Assembly: GCA_019637615.1 (NCBI GenBank) | Contig: JAHBVJ010000011.1 | Location: forward strand, 124,001-188,000 | Reading direction: 5' to 3' | Length of the DNA: 64,000 nt | DNA from: Anaerolineae bacterium | GTDB taxonomy: Bacteria > Chloroflexota > Anaerolineae > Aggregatilineales > UBA2796 | In this document: positions 9,274-18,083 of the stretch, in pieces | Numbering within the stretch: the first letter of the stretch is position 1 | Layout of the letters: every line of letters begins with the position of its first letter | Translations under genes and position numbers: made by a program | The notes under the pieces: generated by a model | Told to the model about the DNA's origin: nothing | The model's database searches: none | What the model saw: the letters and a program-made list of their open reading frames with translations, nothing else

Positions 9274-10107
9274 ATGCAAGATAGCAAGTCTCCCATGACA
9301 TTCAATGCGTCTAAACTTGGGTTCCTCATCGCTGTACTCATCCTGATCACGTCGCTGACGGCCTGCCAACCTGATCGTGTCGTGCCGACTGTTGCCAGCA
9401 TCGAGTCGCTGGCGACCGAAACCTTCCAGACCAAGGAAGCGCCACCCGCCGAGTTCCAACAAGTACAGTTCGAGAAGATCGACGCCAGCCTGAGCGCCCA
9501 ACCAGCGTGGCACGCCGTCGTCACGCTGAGTTTTGATGGCACCTACGCCGAAACGAATCAACCTACCAATGGCAGCATCGCCGCCAATATCTATGCCAAC
9601 GAACTCAGTGGCGAAAAGCGTGTGGTACTGGATGTGAAGGGCGATCCCTTCGGTGCGGCGACGGACGGTAGCACCGTCGAAGGCGTGCGCATTGGCAATG
9701 ATTATTACCTTGTCAATCAGAACAAAATCTGTGCCGCCGCCACGGATCCAGCTAATCGGCGCATCACCGAATTGACGCCTAGCGGGTTGATCGGTGGCGT
9801 GCGGCAGGCGCAGTTCACCTACACACAGCGCGAGATTAATGGACGTCGCGCATGGGAATACGCCTTCACGCCCGGTAACGTGGTGCCACCACCGTTGGAG
9901 ATCAAAGCCAATGGGGGGGTGACCATCGCTTCCGGCACACTGTGGATCGCGGCGGAAAAAGGCTTGGTGGCGGAATATCAGATCACTTTCAACGTCACCA
10001 ACGTGGTCATTCAAGGCAGCAAACCGTTGACGGGCGTCTTGCGCGTCAAGTATGAGCTGCAAGAAACGGGCGATCTTTTCAACATCTCAATCCCGTTTGG
10101 CTGCTGA
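9274..10107 (+). CDS. LppX/LprG-like lipoprotein, hypothetical
   Basis: About 277 residues; a second possible start is the ATG at 9295. A lipoprotein signal peptide is clear: basic N-region, hydrophobic core FLIAVLILITSL and lipobox LTAC, so the mature protein is probably lipid-anchored. The body (SFDGTYAETNQPTNGSIAAN, then RRAWEYAFTPG and GVTIASGTLWIAAEKGLVAEY) looks like an all-beta half-barrel, as in LppX/LprAFG-like proteins. The ligand is unknown. It precedes the DUF4430 and ECF-S genes on the same strand with a 34-base gap, so it may be part of the same uptake cluster. A TATAAT at 9249-9254 may be its -10 box, but no good -35 was found. Confidence 0.65.
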   Translation: MQDSKSPMTFNASKLGFLIAVLILITSLTACQPDRVVPTVASIESLATETFQTKEAPPAEFQQVQFEKIDASLSAQPAWHAVVTLSFDGTYAETNQPTNGSIAANIYANELSGEKRVVLDVKGDPFGAATDGSTVEGVRIGNDYYLVNQNKICAAATDPANRRITELTPSGLIGGVRQAQFTYTQREINGRRAWEYAFTPGNVVPPPLEIKANGGVTIASGTLWIAAEKGLVAEYQITFNVTNVVIQGSKPLTGVLRVKYELQETGDLFNISIPFGC

Positions 10108-10141
10108 ATATCCAGTGATAGATTGATGGAATGGGGTTGAG

Positions 10142-10771
10142 ATGAAACGACTGCTAACCGTAGTGATCATTGGCTTTTGGCTGCTGGCGGGCGGGACGGC
10201 CTTAGCGCAGACGCCTAGTCCGGATGCGGTTCAAGTTGGCGTGGTGATCAGTCTGCATGGGCAGGTCAACACCTACTGCGTACAGGTTCCCACGACGGCG
10301 ACGGGCTTGGAAGCGTTGGAAGCGACCGGCGTCGATGTCTTGGCGCAGCGCGGGCCATTGGGGGCGGGCATTTGCCGCATCCAGAATACGGGTTGCACAC
10401 CGCCCGCCGATACCTGCTTCTGCCAGTGTCAGGGCAGCCAGTGCAGCTATTGGGCGTACCATTATCAAGAACAGGATAAATGGGTTTACAGCGGCTTGGG
10501 CGCGTCGAGCCGTCAAGTCCATCAAGGTGGAGTCGATGCTTGGCTGTGGAGCGAAGGTACGGGCCAAACGCCAACTGGACTGCTGCCCATCATCAGTTTT
10601 GACACAATCTGCCGCGCTCCTGCCTCTAATGTTGCTGCTCCTGCCTCCAACGCCTCTACCTCTGATCCGCTAACGCTGCTCGGCTACGGCATATTCGGCC
10701 TCGCGCTGCTCAGTTTCGTCGGCGTGCTTATCTGGCGGCGCAGACATGCCGCACCAGAGACGAGCACATGA
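10142..10771 (+). CDS. DUF4430-type exported protein, C-terminally anchored
   Basis: 209 residues. There is a Sec signal peptide (LLTVVIIGFWLLAGGTALA), a Cys-rich domain, and a C-terminal membrane helix (LLGYGIFGLALLSFVGVLIW) followed by RRRH. The middle has the pattern of the transcobalamin-like DUF4430 domain (CVQVPTTATGLEALEATGV, then WAYHYQEQDKWVYSGLGAS and VDAWLWSEG). Eight or more Cys residues, including CFCQCQGSQC, suggest disulfides or ligand binding. DUF4430 proteins often accompany ECF cobalamin transporters, and an ECF S component follows with a 4-base overlap. A surface B12-capturing role is therefore inferred. SD GGGG lies just before the start. Confidence 0.7.
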   Translation: MKRLLTVVIIGFWLLAGGTALAQTPSPDAVQVGVVISLHGQVNTYCVQVPTTATGLEALEATGVDVLAQRGPLGAGICRIQNTGCTPPADTCFCQCQGSQCSYWAYHYQEQDKWVYSGLGASSRQVHQGGVDAWLWSEGTGQTPTGLLPIISFDTICRAPASNVAAPASNASTSDPLTLLGYGIFGLALLSFVGVLIWRRRHAAPETST

Positions 10772-11613
10772 CGGCGCTGCGTGCTGTGAATAACTGGACG
10801 CAGCAGCGTTGGCAAAACCTGATCGGCTGGCTATCGTTGGGGTTGATCACGGCGAACGGCATCGTGGCCTTCGCCGCCCCCTTCGTAACGGGCGCGCAGA
10901 TGGACGGCAGTTCGTCGGATAGTGCCCGCCTGACCGAGACGCCGCTGCTGATGGCGCTGATCACGGGTGCGTGTTTGATTGTGCTGTTTGCCAATCTCGG
11001 CCCCTCGCTGTCTTCCAAGTCCGTCGCGCTGATCGGCGTGCTGGTCGGCATCAACGCGATTCTGAGGCTGGTCGATGTCAACTTTTTGCTCCCCGGCGAA
11101 TTTTCGCCCATCTTCTTGCTGATCACGTTAGTCGGCTATAGTTTCGGCGCGCGGCTCGGCTTCCTGATGGGCGCGCTGACGCTGCTCGTCTCGGCGCTGA
11201 TCACGGGCGGCGTAGGGCCGTGGCTGCCCTTCCAGATGTATACGGCGGGCTGGATGGGCATGACGGCGGGTTGGCTGCGTGTCGTTCCTGCCTTACGCGC
11301 GGATCGGTTGTCCGTGCCCAGAGCCGTGATCATGCTAACCGTCTTTGGCTTCGTCTGGGGGCTGCTGTACGGCGCGATCATGAACCTCTACAACTGGCCT
11401 TTCTTGACGGGTGGTGGCTGGCAGCCCGGCCTCAGCGGCGCGGCTATGCTGCGCGCGTATGGCGTCTTCTATCTAGCGCAGTCGCTCGGCATGGATTTAG
11501 CGCGCGCGGTCGGTAACGCCGTCCTCATGCTGGTCTTGGGAGCGCCGTTGTTGAATATCTTCCGGCGCTTCCGGCAGCGCTTCGCCTACCAAGTCGTGCA
11601 TGACGCCTCCTGA
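10768..11613 (+). CDS. ECF transporter S component (cobalamin type, CbrT-like)
   Basis: 281 residues with about six hydrophobic helices. Conserved ECF-S features include a helix with GYSFGARLGFLMGALTLLVSAL, and GVGPWLPFQMYTAGWMGM, where the S component faces the ligand. The length and shared transcript with a DUF4430 protein suggest a cobalamin or related corrinoid substrate. No EcfT or ATPase gene is nearby: the next gene is convergent. It must therefore use a shared energising module encoded elsewhere (group II ECF arrangement). The ATG overlaps the stop of the preceding gene. Confidence 0.75.
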   Translation: MTALRAVNNWTQQRWQNLIGWLSLGLITANGIVAFAAPFVTGAQMDGSSSDSARLTETPLLMALITGACLIVLFANLGPSLSSKSVALIGVLVGINAILRLVDVNFLLPGEFSPIFLLITLVGYSFGARLGFLMGALTLLVSALITGGVGPWLPFQMYTAGWMGMTAGWLRVVPALRADRLSVPRAVIMLTVFGFVWGLLYGAIMNLYNWPFLTGGGWQPGLSGAAMLRAYGVFYLAQSLGMDLARAVGNAVLMLVLGAPLLNIFRRFRQRFAYQVVHDAS

Positions 11614-11634
11614 TCAAGCTCATCGATATTGAAC

Positions 11635-12672
11635 CTAGTTGTTGAGTCGATGTTTATTCGTGCCATCCACATTGATAACGTAGATGTTGCGGTTGTTCTG
11701 TTCATCGAAAGCAACGAACGCGAGTTGACTACCATCCGGCGACCACGTGGGAAATGTGTCTGTGGCAACATTTTCTGCGATCACCTGTGGACGCGCCGTC
11801 CCAATTGGCAGAAGTTTGACCTGAGCTTGCTTGTTTTGTGTAGAAAAATAAGTGATGTACTTCCCATCCGGCGACCAGTTCGTCAGAAAGCTCTGCGCAT
11901 CACTAGTGTATAGTTTTTGAGTGGACTTGCCGTTCACATCGGTCAGATAAATGCCGGAAATCCCATTGCGCCGTGACACATACGCAATTTCCGCCCCATC
12001 TGGCGACCATAGTGGAAACAGGTTGTATCCCTCGTGATTCGTCAGGTTACGCAGGTCAGAGCTATCCATGTTGATGACGCAAATATCCGAATTACCGAGG
12101 TAATTCAGGGTGAAGGCAATCTGTGTTCCGTCCGGCGACCACGTTGGTATCGAAACTACATCTCCATTGCCGGTAGGCAGCAGATCGATTTCGCCAGCCG
12201 TCACGATGGCAAGACGACTTTGACCCTGATCCATGAGTGTGAAAACAATGTGGGTACCATCTGGCGACCAACTCGGCGCATTAGTGTTGGCTGTTGTATC
12301 GACCAGTTTTTTCACTCCACTTCCATCTCGATTCATCGTGAATATCTGCGGGATTCCGTCGCGCGTAGAGATGAAAGCGACCTGTGTTCCGTCTGGTGAC
12401 CACACGGGCGCATAATCCGATGCCGGATCATCGGTCAGCTTACGCAACGCGGTGCCATCAGCATTGACCAGAAAAATGTCTGGATTCGGACTCTCGCTTG
12501 CGAACGTCGCATAGAAAGCAATTTGCGTTCCATCAGGTGACCAAACGGGCCCATATTCCTGCATATCGCCCTGAAGTTGATTTGCATCCGCCTGTGATGG
12601 CAATGCAGCGCAACTGAACAATAAGTAAGCAATGAAGATGGCGAGTATGCGAGAATGCCGTAAGGATCGCAC
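11635..12672 (-). CDS. TolB-like PD40 beta-propeller lipoprotein
   Basis: About 345 residues. Seven PD40/WD40-like repeats are visible, each with a WSPDGTQIAF-type motif, making a closed propeller. The start is the GTG at 12672: AGGAG lies 5 bases upstream and a signal peptide follows (ILAIFIAYLLFSCAALPSQ) with a possible lipobox FSCAA. The longer open frame up to 12825 runs into the upstream deacetylase gene and is not the real N-terminus. TolB-like propellers act as exported interaction scaffolds; the partner is unknown. The preceding deacetylase gene on the same strand ends 9 bases upstream, so the two form an operon. Confidence 0.85.
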   Translation of the reverse strand: MRSLRHSRILAIFIAYLLFSCAALPSQADANQLQGDMQEYGPVWSPDGTQIAFYATFASESPNPDIFLVNADGTALRKLTDDPASDYAPVWSPDGTQVAFISTRDGIPQIFTMNRDGSGVKKLVDTTANTNAPSWSPDGTHIVFTLMDQGQSRLAIVTAGEIDLLPTGNGDVVSIPTWSPDGTQIAFTLNYLGNSDICVINMDSSDLRNLTNHEGYNLFPLWSPDGAEIAYVSRRNGISGIYLTDVNGKSTQKLYTSDAQSFLTNWSPDGKYITYFSTQNKQAQVKLLPIGTARPQVIAENVATDTFPTWSPDGSQLAFVAFDEQNNRNIYVINVDGTNKHRLNN

Positions 12673-12680
12673 CGTTGCTC

Positions 12681-13532
12681 CTAAAAAATCCGGGTTTCTA
12701 ATCGCGCGCGCTTGGAAGTTAGCGGATACAACTTGTACAAAGTTTCCTGCTGCTCGATCCGGCGTAGGAACGCCCGTGAGATCGGGTTGCCAGTTGCGGT
12801 CAGTGGACGTTGGCTGCGATGGCACGCAATCGCCCGCTGTTTGATCGCCAGATAGTCGCCCACCTGAATTCTAGTCGTCGTCGGGACTTCCCACGACGCG
12901 ATCTCGACCAGATCGATGTCCCCATTTTGCCCGCGCTTCCGTGGGTTGCGCCCCGTGAGACTCAGGAAACGTGCCGCCAGTTTAATCGGCCATTTCGGAA
13001 ACGAAGCAGCGTACAACGTTGGGATTTGCGTTTCACTGGCCTGCTCATCAAGGGCTTCTGTACCGATCTTGACATCGTAGAGTAGTTCGTAAGCGCGGAG
13101 GGTGGCTTGGTAGCACTTGATGTGATCTGGGTGACCGTACCAGCCATATTCATCGTGCGTGATGATCGCGTCTGGATTAACGCACCGAATATAAGTCGCT
13201 AAGCGTTGTGCGACTTCTTCCAAAGGAGCGCTGTACAGGCTGCGCGGATTAGCATTCGAGGGCGAACCTTCCATGCCGGAGTCAAGGTAGCCGAGGAAAT
13301 ACACGCCCGCAAAACCCATCGTATGTGCCGCTTCGAACAGTTCAGCCGTGCGGGCATGGGCGAGATCGGGATGATTACCCAAAATATCTGGATCATATTC
13401 GCCAGCCTCGCCACGCGTTGCGCAGATGTAATGGACGCGCACGCCTTGGGCTGCATATTTGGCGAGCGTGCCCGCCGCTGGGCCAAACGATTCGTCGTCG
13501 GGATGAGCGAAGATTACCAGCAGCTTTTTCAT
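12681..13532 (-). CDS. PIG-L / LmbE family deacetylase
   Basis: 283 residues. The zinc-binding motifs AHPDDE (residues 9-14) and HPDH (134-137) are intact, as is THDEYGWYGHPDH. Members of this family remove N-acetyl groups from GlcNAc-containing small molecules such as GlcNAc-PI, mycothiol or bacillithiol precursors, or from glycopeptides. The substrate cannot be told here. AAGGGG precedes the ATG. The length fits the MshB/LmbE family. The TolB-like gene follows on the same strand 9 bases downstream. Confidence 0.9.
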   Translation of the reverse strand: MKKLLVIFAHPDDESFGPAAGTLAKYAAQGVRVHYICATRGEAGEYDPDILGNHPDLAHARTAELFEAAHTMGFAGVYFLGYLDSGMEGSPSNANPRSLYSAPLEEVAQRLATYIRCVNPDAIITHDEYGWYGHPDHIKCYQATLRAYELLYDVKIGTEALDEQASETQIPTLYAASFPKWPIKLAARFLSLTGRNPRKRGQNGDIDLVEIASWEVPTTTRIQVGDYLAIKQRAIACHRSQRPLTATGNPISRAFLRRIEQQETLYKLYPLTSKRARLETRIF

Positions 13533-14189
13533 GATTCAAACCCCTTGTGATAGCGTTTGTATCTAGCCTATTGTTTTGAGTGCTCATTCAACAGATCATT
13601 TATTAGTCAAAATATGCTCAATAAACCATCGGCTGCTAAACGTATCAGTGTGATCACCAATCACGAATTTAGGATGACCATTTATGCTTCCGCTGTGTAA
13701 AACGTGATCACAATAACAGCTATTACTGACCCACGATGATCACGCTCATGATCACGAACTATGCATAGCATTTGATCATGGGATGCTCATCAACGGAAAT
13801 TTTACGTGTGTAGTAAGTGTGTTGACGGCTGCTATATCATTTGTGCTACAAATATTGGCTGAGGTGTGCATTAAATCGTGAATTTTGTGACTGCGATTGA
13901 GGAGATTTTTACACTCCGCCATTTTGTCAGATATTTTTATAGTATATCTGAACATTTGAGTTATGTCAAGCTGGAAAATGTGAGCTTATAGTGGCGTGCT
14001 AAGCAGGGTGGCGAAACCTTAAACGTTTCAGCGAAAATGCGTCGAAATCAGTTGTATATTTTGAGTAAAAGGATGGATGTAAAATGGTTTGAAGTTTATC
14101 GATATATTCTCCTTACCGACCCGCGTTTACCTTCCCCTTAGCAGCGGATTGCCTGTTGTACAAATTTATGAAATGTAGATAATAAACAA
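13533..14189. other. Non-coding AT-rich stretch with TGATCA cluster
   Basis: No convincing protein gene is seen on either strand. Five copies of TGATCA occur within about 130 bp (13651, 13705, 13737, 13749, 13773), two of them inside GTGATCAC. The right end carries a possible promoter for the downstream RNA candidate: TTGTAC at 14156-14161, 16 bp, then GATAAT at 14178-14183. Confidence 0.5.
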
Positions 14190-14534
14190 TACGTCATTGT
14201 GTAGACGTGTGCTGACTGAACGAACACTGTAAAACTGGAACTCTTAGCGAATAGATTTTGTTCCTCCGTGCTCAAAGTGCGTCCCGATAACAGGGATGAG
14301 CGCGGAAATACGAATGCCGAAGAACGTGATCGACCGTAATAAGCTCCCGGTGAGAACTGGAGAGCCAACAACATGACCTAACATGTGAAAAAAACCGATT
14401 GCGTAGCGGGGTGTAGTGCCGAGTAAGCGACTCTACCTCCGTCACGGTCATTTCTGGCAACAAGAACTTAGGTACTAAGGTTCGGATTCAGCTACTTTAC
14501 AGCCGTAGTTAGTCAACTGCGGCTGTTTTGTTTT
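14190..14534 (+). ncRNA. Candidate structured RNA with intrinsic terminator
   Basis: No protein-coding frame is convincing here, but many helices can be drawn. GGAAC 14237-14241 pairs with GTTCC 14260-14264. TCCGTGCTC 14265-14273 pairs with GAGCGCGGA 14298-14306, enclosing TCCC/GGGA. GCTC-CGGT pairs with ACTG-GAGC around a GAGA loop (14343-14365). ATGACC 14373-14378 pairs with GGTCAT 14446-14451, enclosing GAGT/ACTC. CTTAG/CTAAG lies at 14467-14479. The stretch ends in a strong terminator and may start from a promoter near 14156-14183. It lacks the universal motifs of RNase P RNA, tmRNA and SRP RNA that I looked for. It could be an independent small RNA or a leader of rny, which starts 106 bases after the terminator. 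Confidence 0.4.
14501..14534 (+). terminator. Intrinsic terminator
   Basis: AGCCGTAGTT (14501-14510) and AACTGCGGCT (14515-14524) form a 10-bp stem with one G-U pair and a 4-base loop, followed by GTTTTGTTTT. No protein gene lies upstream on this strand for a kilobase, which implies a transcript ending here. Confidence 0.7.
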
Positions 14535-14640
14535 CAGTCGTCAGAAGCGACTAAGCGCGTGACGCACACTGTAGACAGGGTTTTTCAGAAAGGAGTAAGC
14601 ATCCATCTCTGACAGCAACTCAACGGGTGGATGCACCGCT

Positions 14641-16218
14641 ATGGATAACTTTATCACCCTGCCTCTGGTCTTTCTCTTGGAGCTGGTGACAATTGTAGCG
14701 GCGATAATCGCGGGTTGGTATTTCGGCGCACGACGCGGGCGCAAAATACTGTTGACTGAACAGGAAGAGATCATCTCTGGCAAACGCAAGCTGGCAGATG
14801 AAGAAGCCGCACGCATTGTTTCCGAAGCAGATTCACGAGCCAAGCAGATCGAGATCAAAGCCCGTGACGAAATGCTCAAGCTAACTGGGGAGGCCGAGGA
14901 GTCGATCAAACGACGCCGCGCCGAGGTTGACCGCGAAATTGAACGCTTAGATCGCCGTCGTGAAGAAATGGATCGTAAGGTTGAACGTGTTGAACAACGT
15001 GACCGCGACCTGAACAAACGTCAAAGCGCCATCGACAAGCGGAAACAAGACCTCGATAAGATGGTAGAAGAACGCAAGGCTGAACTGGAACGCGTTGCCC
15101 AGATGACCCGCGATGAAGCACGCGGTGAACTCTTGGCGGCAGTTGAAACTGAAGCCCGCTCGGATATGGCTCGCCGGATGCGGGAACTGGAAGAAGAGCT
15201 AAAGGAAGATTCGGATCGTCGCGCGCGCGATGTCATCTCGTTGGCAATCCAGCGGTTGGCCTCCGATCAGGTTAGCGAGTTGACGGTCAGCACCGTTTCG
15301 CTGCCTTCGGACGAGATGAAGGGGCGTATCATCGGACGCAACGGACGCAACATCCGCGCGTTCGAACAGGCCACGGGCGTCGATGTGGTGGTCGATGACA
15401 CGCCGGAAGCGGTCACGATCTCCAGCTTTGACCCCGTGCGGCGCGAAGTCGCACGGCGCGCCCTCAGCAAACTGGTGCTCGATGGGCGCATCCATCCAGC
15501 ACGCATCGAGAAGTTGGTGGAGGACGCCCGCAAAGAAGTCGAGCGTGTTGTCCGTGAGGAGGGTGAAGGGGCTGCCTATCAAGCAGGTGTGCCCGGTCTG
15601 CACCCCGAAGTCATCAAAATGCTTGGTCGGCTGAAGTTCCGCACTAGCTTCGGTCAGAATCAGTTGGCGCACAGCATCGAAACTGCTCACCTCGCAGGCA
15701 TGATCGCGGCGGAGTTGGGCGCGGATGTGGCGCTGGTCAAGATGGGCGGCTTGCTGCACGACATCGGCAAGGCGATGGATCATGAGATCGAAGGGACGCA
15801 CGCCCTGATCGGCGCTGAGTTCTGCAAGCGCTACGGCGTCAACGACAAGGTGATCAACGCAATTGCCTCGCATCACCACGAGGTAGAGCAAGAATATGTC
15901 GAGTCGATCATCGTGGAAGCTGCCGACGCCATCAGCGGGGCACGTCCCGGCGCACGGCGCGAGAGCTTGGAAACCTACATCAAGCGCGTCCGCACGCTGG
16001 AAGAGATCGCCAACTCGTTTGACGGCGTGGAGGCCAGTTACGCACTCCAAGCCGGACGCGAGGTGCGCGTGATCGTCCGTCCTGATGTCATCGATGATCT
16101 AGCGGCGATGCGGCTCTCCCGCGATGTCGCCAAACGCATCGAAGAGAGTATGCAGTACCCCGGTCAGATCAAGGTGCAGGTGATTCGCGAGACGCGCTCC
16201 GTCGAATACGCCCGCTAA
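14641..16218 (+). CDS. rny: Ribonuclease Y
   Basis: 525 residues, the usual length. There is an N-terminal membrane anchor ([21 protein letters not shown]), then a long charged coiled coil (about 30-200). A KH domain follows with [17 protein letters not shown], then an HD domain with [18 protein letters not shown] (His373-Asp374) and ASHHHEVE. RNase Y is a membrane-bound endonuclease that starts mRNA decay and processes RNAs. The start follows GGGTGG. A terminator lies directly downstream at 16246. The gene is the left host neighbour of the composite island. Confidence 0.97.
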   Translation: MDNFITLPLVFLLELVTIVAAIIAGWYFGARRGRKILLTEQEEIISGKRKLADEEAARIVSEADSRAKQIEIKARDEMLKLTGEAEESIKRRRAEVDREIERLDRRREEMDRKVERVEQRDRDLNKRQSAIDKRKQDLDKMVEERKAELERVAQMTRDEARGELLAAVETEARSDMARRMRELEEELKEDSDRRARDVISLAIQRLASDQVSELTVSTVSLPSDEMKGRIIGRNGRNIRAFEQATGVDVVVDDTPEAVTISSFDPVRREVARRALSKLVLDGRIHPARIEKLVEDARKEVERVVREEGEGAAYQAGVPGLHPEVIKMLGRLKFRTSFGQNQLAHSIETAHLAGMIAAELGADVALVKMGGLLHDIGKAMDHEIEGTHALIGAEFCKRYGVNDKVINAIASHHHEVEQEYVESIIVEAADAISGARPGARRESLETYIKRVRTLEEIANSFDGVEASYALQAGREVRVIVRPDVIDDLAAMRLSRDVAKRIEESMQYPGQIKVQVIRETRSVEYAR

Positions 16219-16245
16219 CCCGATCTGAGGTTTGGTCAGAAATTG

Positions 16246-16275
16246 AAAGGCGACTCGGGATGAGTCGCCTTTTTG
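16246..16275 (+). terminator. Terminator of rny
   Basis: AAAGGCGACTC (16246-16256), loop GGGA, then TGAGTCGCC and a TTTTT run. Near-identical hairpins occur at 30732 and 31679, so the sequence is a recurrent terminator form in this genome. Confidence 0.85.
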
Positions 16276-16305
16276 ATTTGGCACCCGTCAGTCTAGTTTT
16301 CAGAG

Positions 16306-16319
16306 CAATTGATTAAGAG
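16306..16319. repeat. att-like core, copy 1 (left outer end of island)
   Basis: CAATTGATTAAGAG. The same 14-mer recurs at 17758-17771 and 30679-30692. After one differing base, copies 1 and 2 also share TTCTGGTT (16321-16328 and 17773-17780). Copy 3 lies in the anticodon arm of a tRNA-Lys fragment, so this is read as an integrase core site. Confidence 0.65.
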
Positions 16320-16428
16320 CTTCTGGTTTGGTACAACGGCAACAAGCTATTGCCTCGAACTCACAGACTAGATGGTTTGATTCAGGCGAGTTCCCCAACG
16401 TTTTAAGTTAGATGGCACTTTGCATCGT

Positions 16429-17676
16429 CTATCGGGGTTTTCGTCTATAGTAGATGCCTATCGCCAGTATCATCAGACCTACTGCAACCACAATCCGAAG
16501 TGAATCATCTCGTTGGTTTGACGGTGGATAACCAGTCGAAGGTAACTGAGAAATTGCTATAGGTGTAACTGTCTCGCGTGGCTGATCAATTATCGTCGGT
16601 ACGAGAGTCGTGGTAGGAGTAAGGCTAGGCGTGGGTGATGCGGTATTGGTGGCTGTTGGTGTTGGTGTATCGGTGGGTATGATGTCCCGGAGTACGCTCA
16701 CCGTGTCACTACCGCTATTGGCGACATAAATAGTGTTCGTCATCGGATTTACTCCAATTGTTGACCCATTTGGGGAAAGTCCTACCGGAATAGATTCGAT
16801 GACAGTGTTGGTAGCACCGTCGATCACGCTCACGCTGGGATTGCCGCTTTGAATGTTAACGAAAATAGTGTTCGTAATAGGGTTTACGCCTATGCCATGC
16901 GGAAATAAACCGACTGGGATGGTCATAGTTAGAGTATTTGTTGTCCCATCGATCACGCTTAGTGTGTTGCTCAAATAGTTAGGAACATAGATGGTATTTG
17001 TCGTAGGATTTACCCCCACGGCTAGAGGGAAAGCCCCCCCTACAGGGACGGTCGCGGTAACTGTATTCGTTGCTCCATCGATCACACTTATTGTACTGTC
17101 ATATCGGTTGGCGACATAAATTGTGTTCGTGGTCGGATTTACTACTAGCGCAGTAGGATAAATTCCTACGGGAATGGTCGTGGTGACAGTATTCGTTACC
17201 CCATCGATCACACTTACTAAGTTGAAGTTGCTTCTCGTGACGTATACAGTGTTGGTGATCGGGTTCACATCTACGGCCCAAGGATTACCAGTTAGCGATA
17301 TGGTTGTAGTAATTGTATTGGTCGCGCCACTGATCACATTGAGGATATCATCATTGGTAGAAGCCACATAGATAGTATTCGTTGTCTCATTTACTCCTAA
17401 CCCGTTGGGAGGTCTTCCTTGGACAGGAATGGTTGCCGTAACGGTGTTGGTTGTGCCATTAATCACACTCACGGAGCCTCCGTTCCAGTTTGAGACATAA
17501 ACGGTGTTCGTGATCGAATTGACTCTTACCTCATTGGGAGACCTTGCTACGGGAACAGTCGCGATCACCATATATGCTGCGTTCGCGGGACGAATTTCCA
17601 GCATGGTCAGGATAAATGTCAGGAGGCTGAATCCGATAGACAGCTTGTGCGAAAGCCGTTGAATATGACGTTCCAT
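16429..17676 (-). CDS. Seven-bladed YVTN propeller surface protein with LPxTG-like tail
   Basis: 415 residues. A signal peptide (LSIGFSLLTFILTMLEIRPANA) is followed by seven near-identical YVTN/YncE-type repeats of about 42 residues (VNPTTNTIYVAN, SVIDGATNTVTATIPVG), which close into a propeller. A Pro/Thr-rich linker (TPTPTATNTASPTPSLTP) leads to LPSTG at 378-382, a membrane helix (VVAVGLMILAIGIYY) and a basic tail RRKPR. That is a sortase sorting signal in form. The protein is therefore probably exported and held at the surface as an adhesion or binding scaffold. It is alone between att-like copies 1 and 2, so it may be island cargo. Its base composition is lower in GC than rny. Confidence 0.85.
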   Translation of the reverse strand: MERHIQRLSHKLSIGFSLLTFILTMLEIRPANAAYMVIATVPVARSPNEVRVNSITNTVYVSNWNGGSVSVINGTTNTVTATIPVQGRPPNGLGVNETTNTIYVASTNDDILNVISGATNTITTTISLTGNPWAVDVNPITNTVYVTRSNFNLVSVIDGVTNTVTTTIPVGIYPTALVVNPTTNTIYVANRYDSTISVIDGATNTVTATVPVGGAFPLAVGVNPTTNTIYVPNYLSNTLSVIDGTTNTLTMTIPVGLFPHGIGVNPITNTIFVNIQSGNPSVSVIDGATNTVIESIPVGLSPNGSTIGVNPMTNTIYVANSGSDTVSVLRDIIPTDTPTPTATNTASPTPSLTPTTTLVPTIIDQPRETVTPIAISQLPSTGYPPSNQRDDSLRIVVAVGLMILAIGIYYRRKPR

Positions 17677-18083
17677 AACATCCCTCTAGTAATCTTCTGT
17701 TGGAAGCAAAAATGAATTTAACCCCTTACTGTCAATAGTTAAAGTATGTGGGAAACACAATTGATTAAGAGATTCTGGTTCAGAATACCACTACCTTAGA
17801 GCTAATCATTTAGCATATAAAACCATTGATACTCCTTCTCGAAGGGGAATAAACCAACTTTCAATCGTCAATAATCCTATCGTTTTCAGGCGATAGTGGA
17901 AGTGAGGAATGTTTTCACCTTCATTCTCTAAGTTGTTTTGCTATGGAATAGTGTCGCTTACGTAAAAATTCCATATATTCCCCTCAGCTTTGTCTAGTAT
18001 TTAGAGGTTTTTGATAAGTTATCCCTTTACTGTAGGTAAATCTGTGGTATATTAGTCATATCTTGCTATCTGGGTGGGTGGAT
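17677..18083. other. Intergenic stretch with att-like copy 2
   Basis: AT-rich, no gene seen. It contains the middle att-like core (17758-17771). A likely promoter region for the protease gene lies near its right end (TATATT-like sequence just before 18060). Confidence 0.5.
17758..17771. repeat. att-like core, copy 2 (left end of phage-like element)
   Basis: CAATTGATTAAGAG followed by A and TTCTGGTT. It marks the likely left end of the 12.9-kb phage-like segment whose integrase lies beside copy 3. Confidence 0.65.

Noticed and set aside
12673-12825. 5' extension of the TolB-like gene
   Set aside because: It overlaps the deacetylase gene; the GTG at 12672 has AGGAG and a signal peptide.
14138-14374. 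Open frame of about 78 codons on the minus strand in the 14.2-kb gap
   Set aside because: No ribosome site and no similarity; it overlaps the RNA helices, which explain the sequence better.
14190-14534. RNase P RNA, tmRNA or SRP RNA
   Set aside because: The invariant GAGGAAAGTCC, tmRNA 3' T arm with CCA, and GGAAGGAAGCA motifs were not found.
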